From Spirochaetota bacterium (GTDB lineage: Bacteria > Spirochaetota > Spirochaetia > Treponematales > Treponemataceae), in assembly GCA_023393015.1 (NCBI GenBank), contig JAEWMY010000042.1:1-64000 (forward strand): a stretch of 64,000 nt of DNA. The letters run 5' to 3'. Positions 42,662 through 51,469 of this stretch are shown here, piece by piece (the first letter of the stretch is position 1; each line of letters opens with the position of its first letter). The notes beneath the pieces are model-generated. The model was given only the letters and a program-made list of their open reading frames with translations, had not been told where the DNA came from and ran no database searches. Position numbers and translations under genes: made by a program.

Positions 42662-45463
42662 ATGAACACGCGCGTATCGTTTCTCGTCTCCGCTTTCCTC
42701 GCCGTTGCGCTCGCCACCGCGATCTTTTGCCCCGAAGCCCGCGCGGAGGCGCCCGACAAGAAAACGGTGGCGATGCTGCCGATACGCGCGGGAGAGGGAG
42801 TCCCGAAAAGGTTCGCGAAGGCGCTCGAGTCCGCCCTGGCGAAAAAACTCGCGTCAAAGCCGTTTGTCTCCCTCGAAAAGTCCAAATTCGATCCGGAAAT
42901 CCTCGCCCTCGTCGACGAACGCGGATTTACGGAACGCGCGTGCGCCGAAATATTCCCGGAAGCGAAAGCCGACTTCGTGTGCCATACCGCGATATCCGCC
43001 GAGAGCAAAGGAAAGCAAACGCGTTATACGCTTACGTTCCGCGCGTATATGGCGAAGGAGGACTTGTTTTTCAGCCGCGAACCGATATCCGCGTATGACG
43101 GCGATGACAAGGTGGTTATCGGCCGTCTCGTCGGGATATTCGCCGACTACCTTGTCCCGGTTATCGAAAATCCGGAGAAACACCATTCCTCGCCAAAGTC
43201 AAATGGCCTTCATACCGCGATAAGAAATAACGACGTTGCCGCCGCGGAAAAGGTCCTCGCCGAGGGCGCGAACCCGAATTGGGGAATGAAGGTAACTCTA
43301 CAAACGACGTCAAACGGGAAGATAGTCGATGAACGGGAAATAACGGAATATCCGGTATCAAGAGTGCTGAGTAGTCAGAATATGGCCCTGAAGGACAAGC
43401 TCTCTTTTCTGGAATTGCTGTCGCGTCATAAGGCGAACTTCAACGTCACGGATCACGAAAACAGGTCTCCGTTACAGGTTCTGTTCATGCCCTATCGGTC
43501 GAAGGACGGACGAGCCGAACTCGCGCTTGCCTTGCTTCGGGGAGGAGCCGACCCCGATCACCTTGATAAGCCCGACGGTTGGTCGATATTGCAAACGGTA
43601 ATAGCGAACAAGACCGGTATGACCGAAAAGGAACACCTCGCGTTGGTAACGGTCCTTGTCGAGAAAGGCGCGAGTCTCGAGCATTCCAACAAATCGGGGG
43701 ATACGGCGCTTTTCACCGCCGTCGATAATGACGAATACGACATCGCATCGTTGTTGTTGCGGCACGGCGCGAATATCTACCATCGTAACGCGGACGGGAA
43801 AAACGCGTTATTCCGCGTCTCGATAGCAGCGGAAACGCAAAGGCAAATCGCAATGTTCCGCCTCCTCTTCGAGAACGGGGTAGAGAGGAACGGCTACGAC
43901 TCGCCTCTGTGGAGATACGTCTACGACGACAAGAACCTGCCGGTAATCGAGTACCTGATTTCCGCCGGTTTGAATATCAACGTTTGCGACGAGGACGGAC
44001 GCACCATTACCGAATATGCCCGAACCGAATCGAAAGCCGCGTATAATCTCCTCACGTCAAAAGGGGGAAAGCGGTTTGCGTTCCAGCTACCCGCAAGCAA
44101 TTCGTCACCCGCGTGCGCCGCCGTGCTCGCTGGTGACGTATCCGCCTTCAAGGCCCTGTCCCAGGTGGAGATATCCGCGTTGCAAGCCCGCACTACCGAC
44201 GGCGTCCCGGCGACTGTGCTCCACCTCGCGGTCGAGAAAGGGGACGTCTCCTTTTTGCGGGCGATCGCGTCCGTTCCCGAATCATGGAACGTTCCCGATC
44301 GATACCGCCGCACGCCGTTGTTACTCGCCGTGATGAACGGCCGGCAGGACATCGCGGAACTTCTGATGAGCAAGGGCGCAGACCCGAATCTCGCTGACGA
44401 CTCCGGGGCAACCGCGTATTTCCGCGCGGCGGGGTCCAGCGCCGCTATGCTCGGCTCGCTGTCGAGATTCGGCCCCGTGCCGAGGAATGCCGATCCCGCT
44501 TTCGTCGCGACCATGTCAGGCGACACCGAACGCGTGAAGATCATGGTGAAGTCCATCAGGAAGGAATGCGAGAGGCGGGCCGGCGACCTTCTTTCGTTCG
44601 CCGTCGATTTCGGGTACACCGACGTCGCGGCGTACCTTGCCGGGGAATTTCGCGCTTCCCTGCCCGATAGCTCAGAGGCGCTGAAGGCGGCAAAGGAAAA
44701 CAGGAACCGCTTCGAGGCCTACGAGGCGAAGGGGTCCCTGGCGACATCGGCGGGAAGAAAGGAGGACGGCTCTATTTCGGATAAGCGCGGCTCCTTTACG
44801 CACGTTTTGGAAGAATGGTCGCCGTGGAGGTCTCCAGAGCTGGAATTAAAGCTCGGCGACTACCCCGTCGGCGTGCACGTACCGGCGTCTTACGACCCTG
44901 CCGGTAAAAACGGCCTGATAGTATTCATGAGCTGGAACCTTCCCGACGAGGCGTACAAAAAGGTGCTGGAGGAAAAGCGAATCGTCTGGATCGGGTTCGA
45001 TTGCTATAAAATCAAGTACCAGCCCCTGTCGGAAGACCGTCGTCACGAAACGATGGCGCTCGCGATGGCGTACGCCGCGATGCGAAACTTCAGCATCGAT
45101 CCCGCAAGGGTGTACATAGGCGGCATGTCATGGGGCGGAAGACTATCCGGGCGTATCGCGTCGAGAAACCCGAACGTCTTTACCGGGGCGATTACGACGG
45201 CGGGCTCCCAGGTCGACAATTGGGAAACGAACGACAAGCGTTTCCACGACGGCCTCCGGCTCGCCCAGAGGCGGCTAGGCTTCGCGATTACCACGGGAGA
45301 TTACGACTATAATCGCGGCGAGTGTCTCGCCATGCGTACATATCTTCTCGACCGCGCCTACCGTAACGTGCTGTACCTCCAGCAAGCCCATCAGTATCAC
45401 GGACCTCTTTCGGCCGACAATTTTGCGCGGGTTATCGACTTCTTTGACTCCCGAAAACCTTAA
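42662..45463 (+). CDS. Secreted ankyrin-repeat protein with C-terminal alpha/beta-hydrolase domain (copy 2)
   Basis: This 933-residue paralogue of the preceding gene has a cleavable signal peptide (about 1-28, ending ARA-E) and a TolB/CsgG-like N-terminal domain (about 34-170: KKTVAMLPIRAGEGVPKRFAKALESAL). About eight ankyrin repeats (about 180-640) follow, then an alpha/beta-hydrolase domain (about 720-933). The triad residues are visible: Ser823 in GGMSWGG, Asp880 in TGDYDYNRG, His913 in HQYHGPLS. AAAGGAG lies 7 bases before the ATG at 42662. Secretion plus a catalytic triad suggests an exported esterase or peptidase whose ankyrin part binds a target protein. Confidence 0.88.
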   Translation: MNTRVSFLVSAFLAVALATAIFCPEARAEAPDKKTVAMLPIRAGEGVPKRFAKALESALAKKLASKPFVSLEKSKFDPEILALVDERGFTERACAEIFPEAKADFVCHTAISAESKGKQTRYTLTFRAYMAKEDLFFSREPISAYDGDDKVVIGRLVGIFADYLVPVIENPEKHHSSPKSNGLHTAIRNNDVAAAEKVLAEGANPNWGMKVTLQTTSNGKIVDEREITEYPVSRVLSSQNMALKDKLSFLELLSRHKANFNVTDHENRSPLQVLFMPYRSKDGRAELALALLRGGADPDHLDKPDGWSILQTVIANKTGMTEKEHLALVTVLVEKGASLEHSNKSGDTALFTAVDNDEYDIASLLLRHGANIYHRNADGKNALFRVSIAAETQRQIAMFRLLFENGVERNGYDSPLWRYVYDDKNLPVIEYLISAGLNINVCDEDGRTITEYARTESKAAYNLLTSKGGKRFAFQLPASNSSPACAAVLAGDVSAFKALSQVEISALQARTTDGVPATVLHLAVEKGDVSFLRAIASVPESWNVPDRYRRTPLLLAVMNGRQDIAELLMSKGADPNLADDSGATAYFRAAGSSAAMLGSLSRFGPVPRNADPAFVATMSGDTERVKIMVKSIRKECERRAGDLLSFAVDFGYTDVAAYLAGEFRASLPDSSEALKAAKENRNRFEAYEAKGSLATSAGRKEDGSISDKRGSFTHVLEEWSPWRSPELELKLGDYPVGVHVPASYDPAGKNGLIVFMSWNLPDEAYKKVLEEKRIVWIGFDCYKIKYQPLSEDRRHETMALAMAYAAMRNFSIDPARVYIGGMSWGGRLSGRIASRNPNVFTGAITTAGSQVDNWETNDKRFHDGLRLAQRRLGFAITTGDYDYNRGECLAMRTYLLDRAYRNVLYLQQAHQYHGPLSADNFARVIDFFDSRKP

Positions 45464-45701
45464 GGCGAAATGAACGGTTATTAGTACGCCGGACTCGCCT
45501 TCCGGTCGCGCGCTTCGTGTGCGCTCCTTCCAGGCCGCCTCCAGCCGCTGACGCCGCCATACGTCCCTTCGGGCCGTTTGCCTAATGGAACTGTATCTGC
45601 CGTCCGTTCTCGCTTCGTTACGAACGGACTGGGCATCCTTGGCGGCTTTTCCTCCCGTTGGTCGGCGCGGCTTCCGGTTCGAGTCCTGCCCCTGCGAGAA
45701 T
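45464..45701. other. Non-coding, structured segment with a partial tRNA-like copy
   Basis: No gene was found. It contains an 8-bp perfect hairpin (GTCCGTTC at 45602-45609 with GAACGGAC at 45622-45629). It also contains an inverted near-copy of the tRNA-fMet 3' end at 45676-45697 (20 of 22 bases). Confidence 0.5.
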
Positions 45702-45743
45702 AAAAAAAAAAGACCTGCCTGGTAAACCAGACAGGTCTTTTTT
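45702..45743. terminator. Two-way terminator between the hydrolase gene and the tRNA
   Basis: AGACCTG and CTGG arms pair with CCAG and CAGGTCT around a TAAA loop, with one C-A mismatch. Ten A precede and six T follow, so it can act on both strands: for the ankyrin-hydrolase transcript and for the tRNA. Confidence 0.88.
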
Positions 45744-45744
45744 C

Positions 45745-45817
<73 letters not shown>

Positions 45818-45829
45818 TCGTGTTCGTGA

Positions 45830-45858
45830 AAGATACCAAGTTTGGGGGATGTGGTCAA
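45830..45858 (-). promoter_or_regulatory. Promoter of the initiator tRNA gene
   Basis: On the minus strand TTGACC (45858-45853), a 17-base spacer and TATCTT (45835-45830) lie 12 bases before the tRNA 5' end, the expected distance for a stable-RNA promoter. Confidence 0.75.
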
Positions 45859-45920
45859 TGGGTTAATTAGCGTTTGTTGGCGTTTTCTGCGGTTTTCCGC
45901 ATAAAACTTGGGCGCGGGGC

Positions 45921-45962
45921 AAAAAAAACCCGGCAGGTAAAAGGAGTAAAACCCTGCCGGGG
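45921..45962 (-). terminator. Intrinsic terminator of the MATE gene
   Basis: On the minus strand a perfect 9-bp stem (CCCGGCAGG with CCTGCCGGG) around a 15-base loop is followed by eight T. It lies just over 100 bases after the stop at 46069. Confidence 0.88.
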
Positions 45963-46068
45963 TTGGAACCGTGTGCCGGTTCCCAGGAACAATAAGGAGG
46001 GCATATCGGATACCGTGCTCATTCAGCATCGCAACATACGCCATATAAAGGGCGACGGGGGCAAAACG

Positions 46069-47442
46069 TTACAGGGTTTCGGACGAATTCGGCGAAGGAT
46101 CACGGGATTCGGCGGAAAGGGCGGCTCGGCGCCAGCGGCCGGAGCGGTAGCGGGCAAGGGCCACGACGCAACCGACGAGCCAGCCGACGCCGAAGGACCA
46201 GACGATTTCCCCCTTGCCGAAGAGGCGGTCAAAGAGATAGGCGAGCGGCATGCGGAGGAACAAAAAGGAGACGAGTGAGGCCGCGAAGGGCCAGAAGGAC
46301 TCGCCCGCGCCCCGCAGGACGGAGTTGGTGATAAAAAGCACGGAAAGAAGGATGTAGGTCGGCATGAGCCGGCGGAGTACCCCGACGCCGACGGAGATCA
46401 CCTCCGCGTCGGGGGTAAAGAGAGCCATGAGGGGTCGGGCCACGAGAAAGACGACGGCGCTCACGGTCAGGCACACGAGGGCGCTCAGGGCGTGGGTGGT
46501 CCGGAAACCGCGGCGGACCCGGTCGAACTTCCCCGCGCCGACGTTCTGTCCGGTAAAGGTGGTAACCGCGGTAGCGAAGCTCGCGATCGGCATGAAGGCG
46601 AGGGAGTCGATCCTGCCGGAGATGCTCCAGCCGGCCATGAAGGCGGGCCCGTAGCCGTTGATGAGCCGCTGGATGACCATCGTTCCGATCGAGAAGAGCA
46701 TGAACTGGATACCGGTCGGGAAGCCGACGCGGGCGGCCTCGGCGAGGAGCCGGCCGTCGAAGCGCATCCGGGCGGGCACGAGGTCGGTGAGCTTGAGGCG
46801 GAAGACGATGAAGGCCGCCCCGAGAAGGAAGGAAACCGCCTGGGAGACGATCGTGGCCCAGGCTACCCCCGAGACCCCCCAGCCGAAGACGACGACGAAG
46901 AGGAGATCGAGGACGACGTTGAGGACGGTCGCGACGGCGAGAAAGACGAGCGAGGAAACCGAGTCGCCGAGCCCCTGGAGGATGCCGGCGTTGAGGTTAT
47001 AACCGAAGGTCCCGATGATCCCGGCGAAAACGACGGTGAGGTAGGTCGCGGACATCTCCATCGTGGGCCCCGCGGGGGTATTGAGGAGAACGAGGAGGGG
47101 ACGCACCGAAGCGATACCGACGAGGGACACCGGGATCGCCCCGAGAAGGGCCACGATATAGGCGGTGTCGACCGCCGATCGGAGGCCTTCGCGGTTTTTC
47201 GCGCCGAAGAGCTGGCTTATGACGATGGTAAAGCCGAGCGAAAGACCCGAAAAAAGCGAGACGACGAGGAAGCTGATGATGAAGGTGCTCCCGACCGCGG
47301 CGAGGGCCTCCTTTCCGACGAAGTTGCCGACCACGAGGGAGTCGACGAGGTTGTACGCCTGTTGGAGGGCGTTTCCGGCGAGCAGGGGAAGGGAAAACTT
47401 TACGATGTGGCGGCTCGGGCTGCCTTCGGTCATGGATACCAT
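46069..47442 (-). CDS. MATE family efflux transporter
   Basis: This 457-residue, 12-TM protein has the MATE signatures KFSLPLLAGNALQQAYNLVDSLVVGNFVG in helix 1 and the equivalent GYGPAFMAGWSISGRIDSLAFMPIASFATAVTTFTGQNVGAGKFDRVRRG in the second half. It belongs to the DinF/NorM-like group that exports cationic drugs or metabolites using Na+ or H+ gradients. The ATG at 47442 and a second in-frame ATG at 47433 are both possible; neither has a strong ribosome-binding site. It is divergent from the OmpA-like gene 56 bases away and ends in its own terminator. Confidence 0.93.
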   Translation of the reverse strand: MVSMTEGSPSRHIVKFSLPLLAGNALQQAYNLVDSLVVGNFVGKEALAAVGSTFIISFLVVSLFSGLSLGFTIVISQLFGAKNREGLRSAVDTAYIVALLGAIPVSLVGIASVRPLLVLLNTPAGPTMEMSATYLTVVFAGIIGTFGYNLNAGILQGLGDSVSSLVFLAVATVLNVVLDLLFVVVFGWGVSGVAWATIVSQAVSFLLGAAFIVFRLKLTDLVPARMRFDGRLLAEAARVGFPTGIQFMLFSIGTMVIQRLINGYGPAFMAGWSISGRIDSLAFMPIASFATAVTTFTGQNVGAGKFDRVRRGFRTTHALSALVCLTVSAVVFLVARPLMALFTPDAEVISVGVGVLRRLMPTYILLSVLFITNSVLRGAGESFWPFAASLVSFLFLRMPLAYLFDRLFGKGEIVWSFGVGWLVGCVVALARYRSGRWRRAALSAESRDPSPNSSETL

Positions 47443-47498
47443 GAAACAATTCTAACGAAACGCTCAAGGGACGTCGAGCGCCGGCCGATAGTCGTCGT

Positions 47499-48737
47499 AT
47501 GAAGAAGTCATCGTTCGCCCGGCAGGCGGCCCGCGCGGCCGCGCTCGCGTTCGCGTTCCTCGCCGTCGCGGAAATCCCCGCCGGCGCGGAGACCTTCCGC
47601 TTCAAATTCGGCGAGGGCGACTCCTGGCGGGTCAACTCCGTCGTACGCGAGAAGGTCTACGTCGACCGGAGGCTCTCGCACGACGCCGAGATCACGAACC
47701 GCATCACGGTCGCCGTTTCCGACGTACGGGACGGCTCGGCCCTCCACGACTGCACCTTCATGACGAGCGAAAAAACCTCGAACCGCACCTTCAGCTGGGG
47801 CCGCGAGTACGAAAGCTCCTTCAGGCGGGACGTCTACGGGAACTACGACATCGCCCCCGAGCTCTTCATGCCCGTCGTGCGGAACGTGCCGACCTTCCCC
47901 GAAGGCGACGTCAAGCCGGGAGACACCTGGTCGGGCACGGGCACGGAGGCGCACGACCTCCGCGACCACTTCGGCATCGAGGAGCCCTTCACCGTCCCCT
48001 TCAACGTCGCCTATACCTATGTCGGCCCCGTCGAACGCGCGGGCAAGAAGCTCCACCTCATCAAGGCGGAATACGTCCTCTTCTTCGACGCGCCTTCGTC
48101 CCTCGCCCCGAAGGGGGAAACCGACGGGCGCGACTATCCCGTCGCGACGATGGGAAACTCGAGCCAGCGCCTCTACTGGGACAACGAAACGGGAACCCTG
48201 CCGTATTACGAGGAGACCTTCGCGATCCGCCTAAAGCTCGCCTCGGGCGTCACCCTCGAATACAGGGGCACGGCGGAGGCCACCGTAACGGAAAGCCGCC
48301 TCATGGACCGCGACAAGATCGCCAGGGAAATGAACGACGAGCTTTCGCGCATGGGGATCAAGGACGCCTCGGCCGCGGCCACCGAGGACGGGGTCACGAT
48401 CAGCATCGAGAACATCCAGTTCGCCGCAGACTCGGCGAACCTCCTTCCCTCCGAAAGGGAAAAGATCACCCGCATCGCCGCCCTCCTCGAGCGCTTCCCC
48501 GACAAGGAACTCCTCGTCACCGGGCACACCGCCCTCGCGGGCACCGCGGAGGCGCGGCAAAAGCTTTCGGAGGAACGGGCCGCCGCCGTGGCGAACTTCC
48601 TCGTGTCCAAGGGCGTGAGAAACGCGTACAACGTGTACACGCGAGGCTTCGGGGCCGAAAAACCGGTCGCCCCGAACGACACCGAGGCGAACAAGTCGCG
48701 AAACCGGAGGGTCGAGATCACCATTCTGGAAAAATAG
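47499..48737 (+). CDS. OmpA-family peptidoglycan-binding-type outer-membrane protein
   Basis: This 412-residue protein has a signal peptide (about 1-30), a beta-rich domain (about 31-270) with no named family, and a C-terminal OmpA domain (about 305-412). The OmpA domain shows ENIQFAADSANLLPSEREKITRIAALLERFP, LLVTGHTALAG, KLSEERAAAVANFLVSKGV and NRRVEI. The Asp that contacts diaminopimelate in OmpA (GHTD) is Ala345 here, while the Arg (R360) is kept. Since treponemes use ornithine in place of diaminopimelate, altered binding would make sense. An 18-bp GC-rich palindrome follows the stop. Confidence 0.88.
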   Translation: MKKSSFARQAARAAALAFAFLAVAEIPAGAETFRFKFGEGDSWRVNSVVREKVYVDRRLSHDAEITNRITVAVSDVRDGSALHDCTFMTSEKTSNRTFSWGREYESSFRRDVYGNYDIAPELFMPVVRNVPTFPEGDVKPGDTWSGTGTEAHDLRDHFGIEEPFTVPFNVAYTYVGPVERAGKKLHLIKAEYVLFFDAPSSLAPKGETDGRDYPVATMGNSSQRLYWDNETGTLPYYEETFAIRLKLASGVTLEYRGTAEATVTESRLMDRDKIAREMNDELSRMGIKDASAAATEDGVTISIENIQFAADSANLLPSEREKITRIAALLERFPDKELLVTGHTALAGTAEARQKLSEERAAAVANFLVSKGVRNAYNVYTRGFGAEKPVAPNDTEANKSRNRRVEITILEK

Positions 48738-48742
48738 CCGAA

Positions 48743-48760
48743 CTCCGGCGCGCGCCGGAG
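48743..48760. terminator. Possible terminator palindrome after the OmpA-like gene
   Basis: CTCCGGC and GCCGGAG pair around GCGC, six bases after the stop codon. Only three T follow on the plus strand, so termination would be weak or factor-dependent. Confidence 0.4.
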
Positions 48761-48783
48761 CGTTTCGCATACGGTGCCAAACC

Positions 48784-48812
48784 TTGCATGTTTCGCGGAA
48801 AAATGGTACATG
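48784..48812 (+). promoter_or_regulatory. Candidate promoter of the prs operon
   Basis: TTGCAT (48784-48789), a 17-base spacer and TACATG (48807-48812) lie about 20 bases before the start codon. The -35 box is good and the -10 box is weak. Confidence 0.35.
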
Positions 48813-48832
48813 TAGCGTAGCGGGGAAACGCA

Positions 48833-50089
48833 ATGACATATTCGGAGCCGACGGAACTTGCGGTTTTGGCATGTCCCGGAGGCGAAAAGTTCGCCGACGA
48901 GACGATCAAACACCTGAATCATATCTATAGCCGGCGTTTCCGCCAGAAAAGCGACGTGCTCGCCAAGCGGTACGAGCGGGATCGCCTCAACCTCGTCAAG
49001 GACGTCAACTTCTACAACGACCTCCTGACGTCGGACATTTGCATCAGGGGCGACGTGACGAAATTCCGCGCCCCCGACTTCAAGGTCAAGGCGCGGTACA
49101 CCTGGTTCATGAACGGCGAGTTCAAGACGGAGATCCTCGACTGCATCCGCGGCAAGGACGTCTTCATCTTCCAGGACGCCGAGAACCACCAGGAACTCGA
49201 CCTCAACGAGGGCAAGAACAGGAAAGCGCTCTCGGTCAACGACCACATCATGTGCCTCCTCGTCACCATCGACGCGGTCAGGCACGCGGGCGCGAACCGC
49301 ATCACCCTCGTACTGCCCGTCTATCCCTACAGCCGCCAGCACAAGAAAAAAGGCCGCGAGGGACTCACCGCGAGCCTCCTCGGGCACCTCTACGAAAGCC
49401 TCGGCGTGAGCCAGATCATCACCCTCGACATCCACTCGCGCGAGATCGAGAACGCCTTCGTCAAGGCGCGCATCGAGAACCTCCACGCGAGCTACCAGAT
49501 CATCCGCGAGCTTTCGCGCATCGTGGACCTCACGAGCGAGGCCGACGATTTCGTCGTCGTCTCCCCCGATACGGGCGCCGTCGACCGGAACAAGTTCTAC
49601 GCGACGGGTCTCAAGAAGCCGCTCGCCATGCTCTACAAGGAACGCGACTACTCCGTCGTCACGCAAAACGCCAAGTCCACGAACATCCTTTCCATCAAGC
49701 TCCTCGGCGACGTGAAGGGAAAGGTCGCCTTCCTCGCCGACGACATGCTCGGCACGGGAGGCACCCTCCTCAAGGCGATGGAGTTCCTCAAGGAGCAGGG
49801 CGCGACCAAGGTGATCGCCGCGATCAGCCTCCCGTTCTTCACCGGGAACGCGATCGAGCAGTTCGACGAGGCCTACGCGAAGGGACACTTCTACCGGATC
49901 ATCGGGACGAACGCGGTCTACCACGAGGATCTCCTGACGAAGGAATGGTACATCAAGACGAACGTGTCGGGACTGTTCGCGCAGGTCATCTCGCGCCTCC
50001 ACCACAACCAGTCCCTCTCGGACCTCCTCGACAACCGCAACATCATCGAAAAGCTCGTCATGCAGGACAAGCCCGCCGAGGGCGAGTGA
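48833..50089 (+). CDS. prs: Ribose-phosphate pyrophosphokinase, long form
   Basis: This 418-residue enzyme would make PRPP from ribose 5-phosphate and ATP for nucleotide, His and Trp synthesis. It is about 100 residues longer than the classical 315-residue form because of an extended N-terminal part (about 1-110). Recognisable parts are VLPVYPYSRQHKKKGREGLTASLLGHLYESLGV (ATP and flexible loop), ITLDIHSREIENAF, VVSPDTGAVDR and the PRPP-binding loop FLADDMLGTGGTL. The start ATG at 48833 follows GGGG, 8 bases upstream. The carbohydrate kinase gene follows after 15 bases, pointing to an operon for pentose use. Confidence 0.92.
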   Translation: MTYSEPTELAVLACPGGEKFADETIKHLNHIYSRRFRQKSDVLAKRYERDRLNLVKDVNFYNDLLTSDICIRGDVTKFRAPDFKVKARYTWFMNGEFKTEILDCIRGKDVFIFQDAENHQELDLNEGKNRKALSVNDHIMCLLVTIDAVRHAGANRITLVLPVYPYSRQHKKKGREGLTASLLGHLYESLGVSQIITLDIHSREIENAFVKARIENLHASYQIIRELSRIVDLTSEADDFVVVSPDTGAVDRNKFYATGLKKPLAMLYKERDYSVVTQNAKSTNILSIKLLGDVKGKVAFLADDMLGTGGTLLKAMEFLKEQGATKVIAAISLPFFTGNAIEQFDEAYAKGHFYRIIGTNAVYHEDLLTKEWYIKTNVSGLFAQVISRLHHNQSLSDLLDNRNIIEKLVMQDKPAEGE

Positions 50090-50104
50090 CGGGCGGGCCC
50101 GTCC

Positions 50105-51469
50105 ATGCGTGACGCGATTCTCGCGGTCGACATCGGAACGTCTTCCCTCAAGGCCGCCCTCGTGGACGCATCGGGGACGGTGATCGCCTCCGTGCGCCGC
50201 CGCTTTCCCGACTCGCCGCGCGTTCCCGGTCACTGGACCGCGGCCTTCCGCGAGGCGGCGGACTTCCTTCTCGACGCGTCCGCGCGGGAACCCGCCGCAA
50301 CGCGACCGCGCCCCGCCGCCGTCGCCGTCTCGGGGAACGGACCGACCCTCGTCGCCGCCTCTCAGCGCGGCGACGGCCCGATCCTCTTGTGGAACGATCC
50401 GATCGACGCGATCAGCAAGCAGGGCGCGGCAAGCCCGCAGGGCGCGATCAGCGCTCAGGGCGCGATCAGCGCTCGGGGCGCGGGCCGATCGCTCTTTATC
50501 CCCCGCATCGACGCCTTTCGCCGGCTCTTTCCCGCCGACTACGAGGCCGCGCGCTGGCTTCTGTCCGGTCCCGAGTATCTCGTCTACGCCCTGACGGGCG
50601 TGGCCGTCACGATCCTTCCCGACCCGCGCTACAGCGAAACCTACTGGACCGACGACGACCTTTCGCGCGCCGGACTCGACGCCGCCAAGATGCCGCCCTT
50701 CGTTCCCCTCGGCGCGGTCGCGGGAGAGTGCGGAGCCGGGGCTAAGACCGGAAGGGAACGCCCGGGCGTCGGCCTTCACCCCGCGCTCGAGGGCCTTCCG
50801 GTCATCGCGTGCGGTCCCGACTTCCTCGTCGCGCTCGCGGGAACCGGAGCCGTGCGGCCGGGACTCGCCTGCGACCGCGCGGGCACGAGCGAGGGTCTCA
50901 ACGTCTGCGTCGCCTCCCCCGTAACCGCGCCGGACATCCGAGCCCTCCCCTCGATCGTCCCGGAACTCTGGAACGCGTCGTATCTCCTGCCCGAAACGGG
51001 GCGGCGCTTCCACGACTACCGCGCCTCCTCGGGTCTTTCGTACCGGGGATACCCCGAGATCATGGCCGAGATCGAGGCGAGTCCGCTCCTCCCGCGCGCG
51101 GGAGAGACCCTTCACCCGGGCAGGGCGCTCGTCGAGGACATCGGTTTTTCGGTGAGGCGCGGGGTCGACGCCCTCGAGAAGGCGACCGGCTTCGCGAGGG
51201 AACTGAGGCTCTCGGGCGGGCAGGCGAGGAACGAGGCGTGGAACCGTATCAAGGCGAGCCTCGCCGACGCGACGCTCGTCCTCACCTCCACGGCCGACGG
51301 CGAGCTCATGGGAAACGCGGCGATCTCCTTCGCGACGCTCGGCGCGTACCCGTCGGTCACCGCCGCCTCCGAGGCTATGGTACGCGTCGCGCGCCGCTAT
51401 GAACCCGAGGCCGCCGTCCGCGAAACCTACGCCGACAAATACCGAGCTTGGCTCGGGGGCGCGCGATGA
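50105..51469 (+). CDS. FGGY-family carbohydrate kinase (xylulokinase-like)
   Basis: This 454-residue sugar kinase has the N-terminal phosphate-binding motif AILAVDIGTSSLKAALVDASG, the ATP-site region LACDRAGTSEGLNVC, and the C-terminal FGGY block ELRLSGGQARNEAWNRIKASLADATL. It most resembles xylulokinases or related ketose kinases. Near residues 103-123 it carries tandem GA-x-x-x-(R/Q) units (ASPQGAISAQGAISARGAG), a small in-frame repeat expansion not typical of the family. The gene lies between prs and a HAD phosphatase, with ATGA overlap to the latter, so the three probably form a pentose-phosphate/PRPP operon. Confidence 0.88.
   Translation: MRDAILAVDIGTSSLKAALVDASGTVIASVRRRFPDSPRVPGHWTAAFREAADFLLDASAREPAATRPRPAAVAVSGNGPTLVAASQRGDGPILLWNDPIDAISKQGAASPQGAISAQGAISARGAGRSLFIPRIDAFRRLFPADYEAARWLLSGPEYLVYALTGVAVTILPDPRYSETYWTDDDLSRAGLDAAKMPPFVPLGAVAGECGAGAKTGRERPGVGLHPALEGLPVIACGPDFLVALAGTGAVRPGLACDRAGTSEGLNVCVASPVTAPDIRALPSIVPELWNASYLLPETGRRFHDYRASSGLSYRGYPEIMAEIEASPLLPRAGETLHPGRALVEDIGFSVRRGVDALEKATGFARELRLSGGQARNEAWNRIKASLADATLVLTSTADGELMGNAAISFATLGAYPSVTAASEAMVRVARRYEPEAAVRETYADKYRAWLGGAR

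Noticed and set aside
48206..51115. 969-codon minus-strand frame opposite prs and the FGGY kinase
   Set aside because: An antisense shadow of three well-supported genes with no domain of its own.
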